DNA of 64,000 bases from Carpediemonas membranifera (GCA_019828565.1 JAHDYR010000007.1:248001-312000); one strand, 5' to 3'. Counted from the first letter of the stretch, positions 37,500-47,892 are shown. The notes: generated from the letters alone by a model not told the origin. Translations and numbers: made by a program.

Positions 37500-38640
37500 T
37501 TGTTCCTTCGACCGTTTCCGAGAAAAGTGCAGGATATGTCGCCGTCAACTCATTTGATGTCGGACAACACAGCCGTAGAGGCTGTTCTGAAGGAAATTCG
37601 TGCCAAAATCACCGAACTTGGTGATGACGATCTGGCTAGGCCACTTATTGTTGCCCATACGTCCGTTTGTCGTTCCCTTCGCGCTCAGAAGTATCGTGGA
37701 CGCAAGCGCATGATCACCGACAATCTGTAAGTAACAAACATCAACCGTGAGGTTATATAGTCACCGCGTGCAAGCCTCAGAACGCATCACTCGCACCCTG
37801 ACGATGACGACTCTGATGCCCCACGACATCAAGGCCGAGGTTGCCCGACGCCTGGAAGGTTACACCAACTCCATCGAGCTGCCGCTCCAGCGAATCTTTG
37901 ACGCTATTGAGCAAGGTCGTCTGAACGACGCAGCCGTAGTGCAGGACGTGAAGCTGACCCAGCAGGTCTTGGCTCTCGTGGCTCACTGCCAGGTCGCGCT
38001 TGCCGGTGTGAGGGCCCACCTCAAGCTCGGCAGGAAGCGCTTGACCGATGGCGACATCGTGTCGGCCGCGATCCGGGGCCGCGACATCACGCTGGGTGGG
38101 TCTTCACCCGGTAATGGTCACTACTCTGCAGCTCTCGTGGCGGCTGTGCGGACTGCCGGCGGGGTCAAGTCGGACACTACAGCGCGCGGATATCTTAACC
38201 GCCTGTTGGTCCTCGTCCTCGCACCGGACTACTTCCGTGTCGCTGTCTACGGCATCAGCCGGCGCATCCCGGCTCCCAACGACTTCTGGGCAACCCTGGT
38301 CAGCCGCTTGTGCCACGACGGCTACCTGCCCGCCATTGGCGATGAGGCTCACTGGGAGCCGCTTCAGGTCTCTGATCCGGACCGCTACTACACTGTCACG
38401 TGCGTAGTCCGTCACGAGTATCTGAAGACGACTTGTGGTCCCGGGTCTTTTGTGTTGATCCTGCAGTATGACGGATACTCGGGACTCAGCATCGTGTCCC
38501 TCAACGCTGATCTCTGCCTTGTCCGGTGTGTGCGAGAGTACTTGGCTGAGAACGCCCTTGAGCGCCACGCTGACCCGACTTGGTTGGTCGAGCTGACGGA
38601 CACGGAGGAGACGGAAGACGAGGAATCTAGCTCTGAATAA
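37500..38640 (+). CDS. Antisense accessory gene of gypsy N, two exons, 34-nt intron (368 aa)
   Basis: Oriented against the pol of its own element. Exon 1 37500-37726, intron 37727-37760 (GTAAGTAACAAA ... ATAG), exon 2 37761-38640. Both intron ends and the length of 34 nt match gypsy B, while the middles differ. The joined frame reads ...ITDNL-HRVQASERIT. The safest start is the Met of MSPSTHLMSDN (37536); the upstream open codons are TTG-initiated. Conserved blocks: NSIELPLQRIFDAIEQGRL, TTARGYLNRLLVLVL, YLPAIGDEAHWEP, VREYLAENALERHAD; acidic tail EETEDEESSSE. Unknown function; it may affect the element RNA or capsid. Confidence 0.82.
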
Positions 38641-38682
38641 ATCGTTTGTTCCTCGAGGAGACAGCTTCGATGTTGAGAAGTT

Positions 38683-39990
38683 TTACAGACCGTCTCGCTT
38701 GGCTTGGTCAGACTTCAAATATGTATCGAGGGCTTCCAAATCTTTGACGTGCGAATAAGGTTCGAATGAAGCCTCTGAATCCTCGAATCCGACCCAGTGT
38801 ACGAGGTACTCGCGCCTTGACTTGGGGCCCGAGCCTCTAGAGCGTGAGATGCGCTCGACATGCCACTCATCGACGGAAGCGGCTGCGAGGTCATAGATCT
38901 GTTGCTCCGAGAGCTTGCCTGGGTCAAATCTTCGCACACGTGCCGCGTCTACCTTGATAGTTGGACCGTCCGCTGACTGACTGAGGTCTTGGACCTCATA
39001 TGCGACGACAACACCATTACGTTTGACGGCTGCGACACGCCTCATGGGGCCGCGCCAGCCCGGGGCTAGCTTGCTCGGTGGTCTTGGGTAGTATTTGACC
39101 AGCACGAAACGGCTCAATATCTCGCTTCTCGATGAGGTTGCCTTTGCGAGAGCGTCTTCGCGCATGGCTCTAATCCTTGCTTTGGCGAGTTGGATGGCGG
39201 CATCGGCTGCGGCTAGCTTCGACTGTGGCGGACCAGCCGAGGCGGCATCCGTGATATAGATCGATGACGGTATTGATAAGTTGGCGCCAAACATGATCTC
39301 GGCCGGAGTCAACCGGGTCGGGATCCTGGGCATTGAGTTGACCAAGAATTGGGCGACTGGTAGGTGTGCTACCCAATCGTTATTCCTTAACTCCAGCTTC
39401 CTGGCTCTGAGGATGCGTTCGACCTCCTTGTTCGCGCGTTCGACGACACCGTTGCTCTGGGGATGGTATGCTGTCGTTATGTGGACGTCGAACCCCATCT
39501 CTTCGGAGAGGCGTTTGAACAGAGCGTTTTTGAACTCTGAGCCCCCATCCGATTGGACGACTTCGGGGCATCCGTATCGTAGAATCCAGGTGTTGACCAA
39601 TGCGTTGGCTGCGTCTTTGGCTGAGGTGCTGTTGACCGGGACTAGCTCTGTCCAGCGGGAGCACATGTCGATCATTACTGTCACGTAGGACAGGCCGTTG
39701 ACCGTCGGTAGCGGACCCATGGTGTCAATGGCCACACGCCGGAACGGGAGGTCTACAGCTGTATGCAGGCCGTCGGGCGTATCAACAGGAGGGCGGGCCA
39801 AGACTTGGCACTCTGGACACGCGGTAATCACGTCGTCTACGACTTGACGGGAGACAGACAAACCGTCGGCCCTAAGTTGCTCGGTTGTCATCCGGCGAGA
39901 CAGATGAGCTCCTGCTGTGAGATGAGCGCGGGATACCTGATCCCTCGACGCCTGTTGCATGGAGAATACTCGAGAGACCGTCGGCTCCAC
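38683..39990 (-). pseudogene. Integrase and chromodomain of gypsy N
   Basis: Integrase zinc domain ending ACPECQ; catalytic core AIDTMGPLPTV, VQSDGGSEF and NGVVERAN; SH3-like GWRGPMRRV; chromodomain DEWHVERISRSRG ... YLVHWVGFEDSEASF. Clean frame from about 39960 to the TAA at 38683, but connected to RNase H only through a frame change near 39965. Very similar to gypsy B throughout. Confidence 0.9.
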
Positions 39991-40400
39991 CGTTGTCCAG
40001 ACCGGCGATGTGCTGTAGGGTGAAATCTAAATCGGCGATCGAATCAGCCCACCGGCGGACCTTGGCGTTGGTGGACCGGTACATATAGAGTAGGTTCCGG
40101 TGATCCGTGGGAATAGTAAAGCTCTCCCAGCACAGGAACTTGCGCCATCGTTGTAACGCTGCCACGATAGCGTAGGCTTCTTTCTCACCGGTGCACCAGC
40201 GTGACTGGACGTCGTTGAACGCACGCGACATATAGCAAACTGGTCGGCCCTCTTGGAGTAAGACTGCTCCGTACCCGACATCGGATGCGTCAGTCATGAC
40301 GGTGTGAGGCTTAGTCGCGTCGAACATGGCTAGAGCGTCGGCCGAATATAAAGCTTGTTTCAGATCGTCCAGCGACTTCTGAAGAACGTCTCGAGGGGGT
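39872..40400 (-). pseudogene. RNase H of gypsy N
   Basis: TVMTDASDVGYGAVLLQEG, WCTGEKEAYAIVAALQ, IPTDHRNLLYM and DNGGADGLS. One-base frame changes separate it from RT (about 40390) and integrase (about 39965). Confidence 0.88.
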
Positions 40401-42617
40401 CTGCCGACCGGACATGGCGTCTAGCAGAGGCTTAGCTCGGACCGCGAAGTTGGGTATGTAATCGCGGAAATAGTTGAGGAATCCGTTGAGACCCTGCATG
40501 CCCTTCGTGGATGAAGACAGCTTGAGGTTCGCGATATCTTCGGTCCGCTGGGGTGAGATCTTCACGCTGCCTTGGGATATGATCCACCCGAGGAACTCGA
40601 CCTCTTGCCGACCGAACTGGCACTTATCTCGGCCGAGCTGAAGGTTAAGCTTGTCAACGCGTTGCATGACTTTTTCGAGGTTTCCCAGGTACTCGTCCTC
40701 ATCCGCACCCATGACGATGATGTCATCAATATATATGACACAGGCGGAGCCCACCAGACCCTTGAACCCGTCTTCCATCGCCCTCTGGAAGTACGCTCCG
40801 GCGTTACGTAAGCCGAAGGGCATCCGTGTATATTGGTATTGACCAAAAACAGTACGGAAGGCGGTTAGGTGACGGCACCGTTCAGTAAGAGGGATCTGAT
40901 GGTATCCTGCTGACAAGTCTAGGGTAGCGAACACAGACTTTCCGGACAGTTGAGTGAGAACTTCGTCTATGCGAGGGATGGGGTAGTCGAATGGTTCCGT
41001 TAGTTGATTGATCTCGCGGAAGTCGACGACAAAACGCGTCTTTCCCCCCTTCTTTGGGACTATGATGGTAGGGCTCGCGTATTGAGACTGGCATGCCTCG
41101 ATGTAGCGCTTTGCCAGGAGCGTATTAATGTGCTCTTGAATGATCGGGACTTTCGGCGGGGGAACATAGTACGGCCGAATGTGTACGACTCTGTCGCCCT
41201 TGAGGACCAAATCATACGGTTCGAGCCGGCTTGGCTCGGTACGGTCCACGAATGTCCGGGCGTAACGCTTGAGGATGTCGGCCTGCCTCTGAGAAAAGGA
41301 ATAGGACATGGCTCTGGCTTGCGCGACGTACTTCTCGAATGTAGGTGGTTCGTCGCTGGCTGCGAGCTCGCTGGTAGGCTCAGACAACGAAGGGAGAAGG
41401 CCGATCTCCACCATCTGAGGGTAACCCAGGCATACGTCGAAAGCAGTCGACAGGACGTAGGCCTTAATAGTGATAGAGCATCCGCGCGGAGTGAATGGCG
41501 AGGGCGCTAAGACGAGGCGGAAGGATACCTGACCCTCGGCCTCTCTGACGCCGCCCACTGTCTCGATAAGTGTCTTCTCGTGTGAGATCCACTTCACTGC
41601 CTTGCCGTGGCAGAGCTTGGGGTCAATGGTTGCGCAGTCAGCGCCCGAGTCGAACAGGACGGACACGACTTGCTTAAGAATGCTAGCCTTGACGGAGGGG
41701 AGGACACTCTGACGGGAACCGAGAGAAAACACACAACGAGCTGAATTTACCTCAGAACGGCAGAATTCAGCTCGGTGGCCCGGCTTCTGGCACTTGGAAC
41801 AGGTTGTCTTCGGAGCAGGGCATCGGCGAGCGGAGTGACCGACCTTACCGCAGTTGAAGCACACGAATGGCTTCTTCTCGTGCTTGGGCTTGTCGATCGG
41901 CTTGCCTTTTGAGGGGGCTACGTTCGTGCGGTCAGGCTCGCGTCGATGAGGGTTCTTCGGACCGCTCCCCGTGTGCCGTGTATGGGAGGGCGTGGTGTTG
42001 GTACGCTGTGAGTCGGAGACCCCCGCAGCGCCGAAGGAAGCGATCATCTCATTGGACTCCTTGAGGTCGCGTGACATGACGAGGACATCAGCCATTGCGT
42101 CCTTGAGATCCTTGCGCTCCGTTGATTCTCTGACTCGATACATGATGCGACTGTTGTTGGGGAACTTGAAGCAGCGGCTGTACGTCTCCTTCAAGACGTC
42201 CTCGGGATCTTCGGGTTGAACGAGCTTCAAGAGCAGATTGAATCGGCGGTTCACTCGAGCAACCTCATCAGGCTCGAAGGACTTGGCGGGGACTCGGAAG
42301 AGCTGTAGACGCATGCTCGGGCGAGAAGGTCGAAGGGCAGCACCGAGGCGCTTGAGGACTCGTTCATCTTGGGCTGCGACACGACGTTTCTTACGGAGCT
42401 TCGCGGAGAGCAGGAGAGGAGTGTCTTCAACCTCTTCGTCGTCGTTAAGGCCTGCTAGCTCTGCTATGCTAGGCTCGATGAGGTCAATAACATCATCGCG
42501 GCCGCCTAAGGCGCGATGATCGTGGAGGTTATCCGCAAAGTCCAAAAGAGCGTCCATGGAGGACTTCTTCAGGAGAGGCGGATTCTTCTTCAGGCTTCTG
42601 TAAGTTTCCGTACCCAT
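40390..42617 (-). CDS. Gag, protease and RT of gypsy N (frame lost before RNase H)
   Basis: Starts MGTETYRSLKKNPP, 21 nt after the LTR. Gag capsid region, two CCHC knuckles (CFNCGKVGHSARRC and CSKCQKPGHRAEFC), protease LFDSGADCATI, then RT: FVVDFREINQL, FATLDLSAGYHQI, RMPFGLRNAGAYFQ and VIYIDDIIVMG, ending with GFLNYFRDYIPNF. The ORF runs on out of frame to 40311. Gag and Pol are in one frame as in gypsy B. Confidence 0.92.
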
Positions 42618-42628
42618 ATGTTTTGGTA

Positions 42629-42638
42629 GTACTAGTAC
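42629..42638 (-). other. Palindromic element at primer-binding-site position (gypsy N)
   Basis: GTACTAGTAC directly abuts the LTR. The Gag ATG follows after 11 nt at 42617. Confidence 0.78.
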
Positions 42639-42760
42639 TGTGGTTCAATGGGTGTTGAACTTTTACAGAGGAGAAGACTCGACACGAGGGTGTCGAGGAG
42701 AAACTCCTTGACTATTAAATATAACGTAAATCTGTGTAACTTTGGGTAGGACCCACAACA
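42639..42760 (-). repeat. 5' LTR of gypsy N (122 bp)
   Basis: Identical by eye to 36819-36940. The outer edge is confirmed by the AAGC duplication and the restored reading frame of gypsy E. Confidence 0.95.
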
Positions 42761-44495
42761 AAGCTGTCTCCATGGCATATTGGAAGTGGCTGCCAGCCTG
42801 CTTTAGGCCGAAGGGGAGCCGAGAATAGCGGAATCTACCAAGATGTGTGGTGAAGGTGGTGAAGTCGCGTGAGGAAGGGTCGACAGCGATCTGGTGATGG
42901 CCGGATGAGAGATCAATGGTGGCGAAGAAGCGCTTCCCAGCTAGATGATCGAGTGTTTCATCGATCCTAGGTAGAGGGAAGTCGAAGTCCACGGTCTCTG
43001 CGTTCAGGCGATGGTAGTCTACGCACATGCGTGTCTTGGCTGTGTCCTTCTTGCTGACTATGACAACGGGGGATCCCCATGGGCTGGAGCAGCGTTCAAT
43101 GATGCCTAGGGCAAGGAGCTTGGTGACGTGTGCTTCATTCTCCTGCTGCTTCCACGTAGGGGCCGGATATGGACGTGAAGAGCATAACTTGTAGCCATCT
43201 TTGAGCTGTAGGGAAAATGGCTTCAGTTTTGACGGCTCAAGGGCTAGGTCGCCAAAAACATCGTTAAACTCCTCGATAATTGATGTGTATCGATCAGGTA
43301 CCACACCAGCGCATGATATAGACCGGTCTAACGAATCAACTGAGGCTTCGATGTGTTCACGAGGTAAAGTCGGGTTAATAAGGAGATCGATGAGGCCGAG
43401 CCTGCACATTGCTGGGAAGCCAATAATGACATCGAATGGGGATTCCTCTGGGACATAACCATCGAACTTAGTGGACAGGGAGTAGTGGAATATCTCATTA
43501 GGTGGGAGTGTAAGGTCAACCGACGCAGACCCCAACGTCTCCACCCACTGGTTGTTGGCCAGTTGCAGACGATGGCTGTGGAATGAGATCTTACTGACAA
43601 CGTGGCGGGCCAGTAGGTTGTGTGACGATCCTGTGTCAAGGAGTACGGTCACCTTGGTATTTCCTATCACACCGGCGCATGAAAGGACAGAGGAATTGAG
43701 AAGGGCAGAACAGCAACACGTCGCAGGATTTATACGATCCTTTGAAGTTTCGTCTGCGCGCTTCTTACGGCAATCGGTGTGTGTGTGGCCGACCTTCTTG
43801 CAGTATGCACACAAGGGGAGGCCTTTTTTCTTTGCGAAGCACTCGTCCTCGGTATGGCCCTTCTTCTGGCAGTAGGTGCATTTGGGCTGAGGCTTCGGGT
43901 CGGACTGGGTGTTGGACCTCTTAGCAGGCAGGGACTCGGCTGGGCGGGCGGATCTCATTACAGGGGCTCTCTGGGTGAAGGGAAGGGCTATCTTCAAGGC
44001 ACGCTCCACGGCATGTGCGTGTTGCACCGCGAGTGCAAAGGTGTCGTTAAGAGACTTGTCCTTTGTGATGCCAGCCAGTTGGTCGTGGAAGGCGTGGATG
44101 TGGGAGAAACCACGGATGAACGCTTCGCGAACTGTGTCGGTGCCGACATCGGCCTCAGGTATGATCTCCAAGAGTGTTCTGAACAGTTGGACGAAGCTGA
44201 CGACGTTGGCGGGGCTGCGGCCCTTCGCCTTACGGCTGAAGGCATCTGCCTTCGAGAACTGGTCCTCGGGGGTTACATGGGAAAAGACGGCCTCGCGAGC
44301 GGCCTTGTCCTTGTTCTTCTTGCGGAGCTTGTTTCTTGACTTTTCATCGGCGTCATCAGGGAAGTCGGGATCGGGGACCGAGGAGAGTCGGAAAGGGTTG
44401 CCTGACATTTTGAGTTCGCGGAGGACGTTCTTAGAAAGTAACTTATGAAAGTGTACTTTCGAATGACGAAGGGAATAGTCCGCGAGCTCCATCAT
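42761..44495 (-). pseudogene. Gag, protease and N-terminal RT of gypsy E
   Basis: The frame opens at 44495; a likely start is MSGNPFRLSSVPD at 44408. A basic charged stretch (KSRNKLRKKNKDKAARE) and capsid-like helices precede two CCHC knuckles (CTYCQKKGHTEDEC and CAYCKKVGHTHTDC). Protease VLLDTGSSHNLLA, then RT MCVDYHRLN, FFATIDLSSGHHQIAV and RLPFGLKQAGSHFQYAMETA. Gypsy N is inserted in the last block. No 5' LTR or palindrome was recognised upstream. Confidence 0.87.
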
Positions 44496-44527
44496 GAACG
44501 ACAGGACTGCGGTAAGCGATAGGATGC

Positions 44528-44962
44528 TTAAAACAGGGCCACCAGCGCTAGGAGGAGCGTTTTTGCGACCTTTCCCGTCCGGGTAGTGAAGTCCGTTGTG
44601 TCATCTCTGGTGAAGATCATGGCAACGTCCCTTGTGGGAATAACCGCATCTGCTGTGGCTCTGATGCAGTCACATTCGTCCGGTGTGGCCATTTGCTTGC
44701 CCAGTGGCGTTAACGACTCCTTGATCCCATTTGGGGTGGTGTTTGCGCAATCCAAGGCGTCTGGGACGCTTTGGGAGCTGTTCGAGGTCATTGTGTGGCG
44801 TGGTCTCGAAAAGTCCCGGTTATTGATTCGGCCGAGATCAAGGCCCTCCTTCATGGGGGGAGGTGATGGGGTGTGTTGCTCGCTAGCTGGTGCCGTCTGG
44901 CTCGTTCGGTGGGGATGTGCTACGTACTTGGAATAGTTCGCCTGGACTCTGGGGTAGAACAC
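44528..44962 (-). CDS. Unrecognised ORF (144 aa)
   Basis: Open frame upstream of gypsy E. Ser/Thr/Pro-rich N-terminal half; a second possible start is MTSNSSQSVPD. The C-terminus is hydrophobic (VAKTLLLALVALF). A 116-aa ORF overlaps on the other strand (44586-44936), so coding status is uncertain. No family recognised. Confidence 0.25.
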   Translation of the reverse strand: MFYPRVQANYSKYVAHPHRTSQTAPASEQHTPSPPPMKEGLDLGRINNRDFSRPRHTMTSNSSQSVPDALDCANTTPNGIKESLTPLGKQMATPDECDCIRATADAVIPTRDVAMIFTRDDTTDFTTRTGKVAKTLLLALVALF

Positions 44963-45321
44963 AAATTTGGGGGGCCCTGGGCGGAGAACCCTCCACCCTC
45001 CGCCCTTGCCAGAACCGTTCTACCAAAATCGACTCGCTCGTCTCCATGTTCCAACAGCGCGCTGAGATCATCGATGACGTCCTCACGGATGCCGTCAAAG
45101 TGAGCGCGCTGTAGAAGCTCCTCCCTCGACGGTTCCGCAACCGCGTTGCCAACCTAGAGCACAAAGAAGTTTTCGATGACTTTATTGACGGCGTCTACGA
45201 TGGCATTGAAGAACTGCAAGACTTTGAAGCCGAGCAACGCGCCGAGGGCGCGGATCCCACTCCTTTTCTCGTTACAACACGCATCGCCCAAATGATCGCG
45301 TCAAAACCGAGACTCCCCTAA
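44890..45321 (+). pseudogene. Unrecognised, probably Gag-like ORF with in-frame TAG
   Basis: The frame runs through KIDSLVSMFQQRAEIIDDVL, TAG at 45112-45114, then KLLPRRFRNRVANLEHKEVF and DGIEELQDFEAEQRAEGADP to TAA at 45319. Helical and charged. It precedes a DIRS-type RT fragment by 90 nt, so a DIRS Gag remnant is plausible but not shown. Confidence 0.35.
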
Positions 45322-45404
45322 GCCAGACCAATCCGTCAAAAAATTAACTGATCACGGCCGCGCAGTCGCGCAAGACGTCCGACGCTCCGCCCGACTCTTA
45401 CCCG

Positions 45405-45800
45405 GTGTCCCGGGCACAGGTGGTGGGCTCGATGAGGCGCGCATGGAGGGAGTGGGAGACCTTATGGGCCAGAAAAGAGGTCGTGAACACAGTGAGAGAC
45501 AGGGTGAAGGTATCCCCGGCAACAACCACTGCCCCGAGAGCGGACGGGAGGGAGGGGCCAATCAGCGATATGCTGAAAGAACTAGTGAGCATACAAGCAC
45601 TGAAGGTAGCAGAGGCGACCAACCTATCGCCGATATTCCTCATCCCGAAGAAGCTGTCGGACTGGAGGCTGATACACGATCTCCGCCCGTCAACTTCTAC
45701 CAGCAGATCCGCCAGTTCCGGCTGAAAGGACTGACGGAGGTGGTGGCGAGCCTGGCCCATGGCGCTTGGATGACGTCGGTCGACCTCACGTACTGGAGGC
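45405..45800 (+). pseudogene. DIRS-type reverse transcriptase fragment
   Basis: Two frames joined by a one-base shift near 45690. The first has ATNLSPIFLIPKKLSDWRLI and HDLRP. The second continues FYQQIRQFRLKGLTEVVASL and WMTSVDLTYW. These are the fingers and first palm block of a DIRS RT, of a type unlike DIRS-1 and DIRS-2. The catalytic YxDD box is missing; the sequence changes at about 45800. Confidence 0.65.
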
Positions 45801-45823
45801 CCTCGGCAGTCGTGCCCAGCTGT

Positions 45824-46236
45824 AAGGTAAGGTACCCAGCATCGGCGAGGGCCCCCACGCGGTCGAGTCAGCCACAAGACAATTCGGCGCAGCCTTCAGA
45901 AAGCGCCTGGCCTTGGTCACCGAGATTTCCGATTCGCCCGAGCTGTTCTCTGGTATCTCCAAGGAGGACAAGGCCATCAGATTCAAGGCCCAGATGGCAC
46001 AGACCTTCCTCACGGGTCTTAAGCCGAAAAAGCTGAGGACCAACACCGCCTTAATGGCAAAGCTCTACAAGGCCGAAAGCTTCGACGACATCCACACTTT
46101 GGCCCTCAAGGCCGCAAAGCAATTAGACCGTATCGGCAAGCCCGTCGTTAAGCGCCTTAACAACAACATCCAACAGAGCCGTACTGGCCACAACGGTCGC
46201 GATTTCCGCCGTTCTGCATACTGTGAAAGTCGGTAG
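45824..46236 (+). pseudogene. Gag-like fragment
   Basis: The frame reads GEGPHAVESATRQFGAAF, DKAIRFKAQMAQTFLTGL, FDDIHTLALKAAKQLDRI and a basic end NNNIQQSRTGHNGRDFRR before TAG. The layout (helical capsid, then basic tail) resembles retrotransposon Gag proteins. There is no zinc knuckle and no Pol follows. Confidence 0.4.
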
Positions 46237-46822
46237 ATAATCTAGGCCCTAAAAATCTTAGATTATCGATTTCTTCCGGACCGAAAATGAAGTATTCATT
46301 GAATTTAAACAATTTACGGGAAAATGAATACCTTCATTGCATACTAAAGCGCGTATGCAGAGAGCCTGTAAGAGGTCCAGTGCGGTCTAAGCGCTGATTT
46401 CGACTTCTTTGCGACGCAGGTTAAGGCAAAACGATGAAACGAGCAATATCTCAAAATTGACACGTTGGAATCGGTACGAGAGTGATTTTGCAGACTGCTG
46501 ACGGGATTTACATATGCGCACCTGCTCCTTCAGAATAGTGCTCTCAAGAACCGTCTGGTTCTGACGCAATCGCACTCGACTCTCCTGATTCCCAATGAAA
46601 TCACGTTCAAAGCACTCTTCGATGACTCGACCAAAGGAAGCCCGAGTCTTCGCTTGTATATCCGGCAGAGCGGCAACTGGCGAGGGGTAATTGCCTCCAA
46701 TGAGTGCCCCTGTCAGGGTCTTATCCAGACTTACACAGGATATTAATAATATTTACGCCAGTCAAAGGTTTTCCAGACGACACCCATATGTCGACTTCTT
46801 TCCTTGTAAAACTTGCTAGCTC
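46237..46822. other. AT-richer region, possible old LTR remnant
   Basis: No gene. At 46778-46793 a weak CGACA-N6-TGTCG hairpin is followed by CTTTCCTTGTAAAACTT, resembling the hairpin-then-TGTAAAAG order of the short LTRs. ATATTAATAATAT lies at about 46740-46752. Consistent with a decayed LTR, but no partner was found. Confidence 0.3.
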
Positions 46823-47245
46823 CTAAGACCACACCCCGCAAACCTTGGACATGGCTGGATGGTCAGCGATAATAAAGACACGCGTTACTCGGCAGAGGAG
46901 ACCCGTGTTCCTGACTTCCAGCACCTCGCGGTGTGTGCTCTCGATGGATTGTTCAATGAAGGCAAAGTGCTCAGTGATGAGACTTTCTGGGCCGTTGTAT
47001 TCAAGAATCCGGAAAGGAGGAGTCGCACCAGACGGAAAGACTTTGTGGGAGTCGTCGAGGAAACGAATCTTAACAGCGGTTGTCAGCCCTCTCCACGCAT
47101 CGACCCACACCTCTAACACGAGTGGGATCGTCCCCGTCTCAGCGGAATGACTCTGTCGTCTTAATGTCCGAGCTGCACTCTTGTGCCCGGATCGTGACGT
47201 CTCCAGCGATACAGGGAATGCAACCGCATGGCGACAATACTCCAT
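46823..47245 (-). CDS. Unrecognised ORF (140 aa), transposon-related at best
   Basis: A globular-looking frame with LVLEVWVDAWRGLTTAVKIR, FRILEYNGPESL and a C-terminal FIIADHPAMSKVCG. The ADxPAxxK-like end is reminiscent of a block in some cut-and-paste transposon proteins, but I cannot assign a family. No repeats or partner ORF found nearby. Confidence 0.3.
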   Translation of the reverse strand: MEYCRHAVAFPVSLETSRSGHKSAARTLRRQSHSAETGTIPLVLEVWVDAWRGLTTAVKIRFLDDSHKVFPSGATPPFRILEYNGPESLITEHFAFIEQSIESTHREVLEVRNTGLLCRVTRVFIIADHPAMSKVCGVWS

Positions 47246-47307
47246 GATATCGAATGATGCATGATATATCGTGCGTTTAATCTAAAATAAGCTTAAATTA
47301 AGGCTTA

Positions 47308-47860
47308 TTGGTTTGTTTGAGTAATTCAGAGAGGCGCTCAGGATTCATAATGGTTTATCCGCCACAGATGCTGAGCTTGATAGCTTCTATGAGCTCCGAA
47401 GGCCAAGGTCCTTCTGAAATCACCAGAACCTGCCGCCGTGTGTTCGGCCAAGGCAGCGTTTCCAATGTGCGCAAGCGTTTGTCCTTCATGGACGGCGATG
47501 AGAAGAAGGAGGAGAGGAAGAAGCGCCCACAGGAGTTCCGTGCGGCAGAGGTGAGGGAGTTTTTGCAAAGAGCAGTCCCTCAGAGAGACTACATCCTTGA
47601 AGAGATTGTGGATCTCATCCAAATTCAATTTGGGAAGAAATACCATAAGATCCGGGTCACCCAGCTGACTTACAGCCAGTACACAAGGTCTACTCTGACA
47701 CCAGATGCCGCATACTGTATATGCCGCCATACTCGCCTGTCCTAAACCCGTGCGAGCAAGTGTTTGCTTGGGTCCGCCGCAACATCGCCAAGCAAAGAAT
47801 AACGCCCACAGTAACCGACCTCTACTCGGTGACTGTCCGCTCGGCAGACCGACAGTGAAC
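47308..47860 (+). pseudogene. Tc1/mariner-IS630-like transposase, internally deleted
   Basis: The N-terminal part (MVYPPQMLSLIASMSSEG, SEITRTCRRVFGQGSVSNVRKR) looks like a helix-turn-helix DNA-binding region. After a deletion and frame change near 47710 the conserved C-terminal block MPPYSPVLNPCEQVFAWVRR of DDE transposases appears, with the catalytic Glu in NPCE. The two catalytic Asp boxes are missing. A short inverted repeat AATAAGC...GCTTATT lies at about 47286-47309 near the left end. Confidence 0.65.
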
Positions 47861-47892
47861 TTCCAGTGCGGCTACTGGTGGCTGTAAATGGT

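Larger units (their letters stand above)
36819..42760 (-). mobile_element. Ty3/gypsy retrotransposon N (5942 bp), nested in gypsy E
   Basis: Identical 122-bp LTRs at 36819-36940 and 42639-42760, flanked by the 4-bp duplication AAGC (36815-36818 and 42761-42764). Internal order as in gypsy B: palindrome, Gag-Pol, convergent spliced antisense gene, internal and terminal hairpin-purine tracts. Two single-base frame changes (about 40390 and 39965) break Pol. It is a close relative of B. Confidence 0.95.
34836..44495 (-). mobile_element. Ty3/gypsy retrotransposon E, interrupted by gypsy N
   Basis: Two parts on the minus strand: 44495-42761 (Gag, protease, RT up to FQYAMETA) and 36818-34836 (rest of RT, RNase H, integrase, chromodomain). 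Removing gypsy N (36819-42760) and one copy of its AAGC duplication restores the frame exactly across the insertion. E also has a stop codon in RT, an integrase deletion and no recognised LTRs. Confidence 0.9.

Noticed and set aside
43779-44448. Long plus-strand ORFs (180-186 aa) over gypsy E Gag
   Set aside because: They overlap one another and mirror a real Gag frame with zinc knuckles; typical GC-driven antisense frames.
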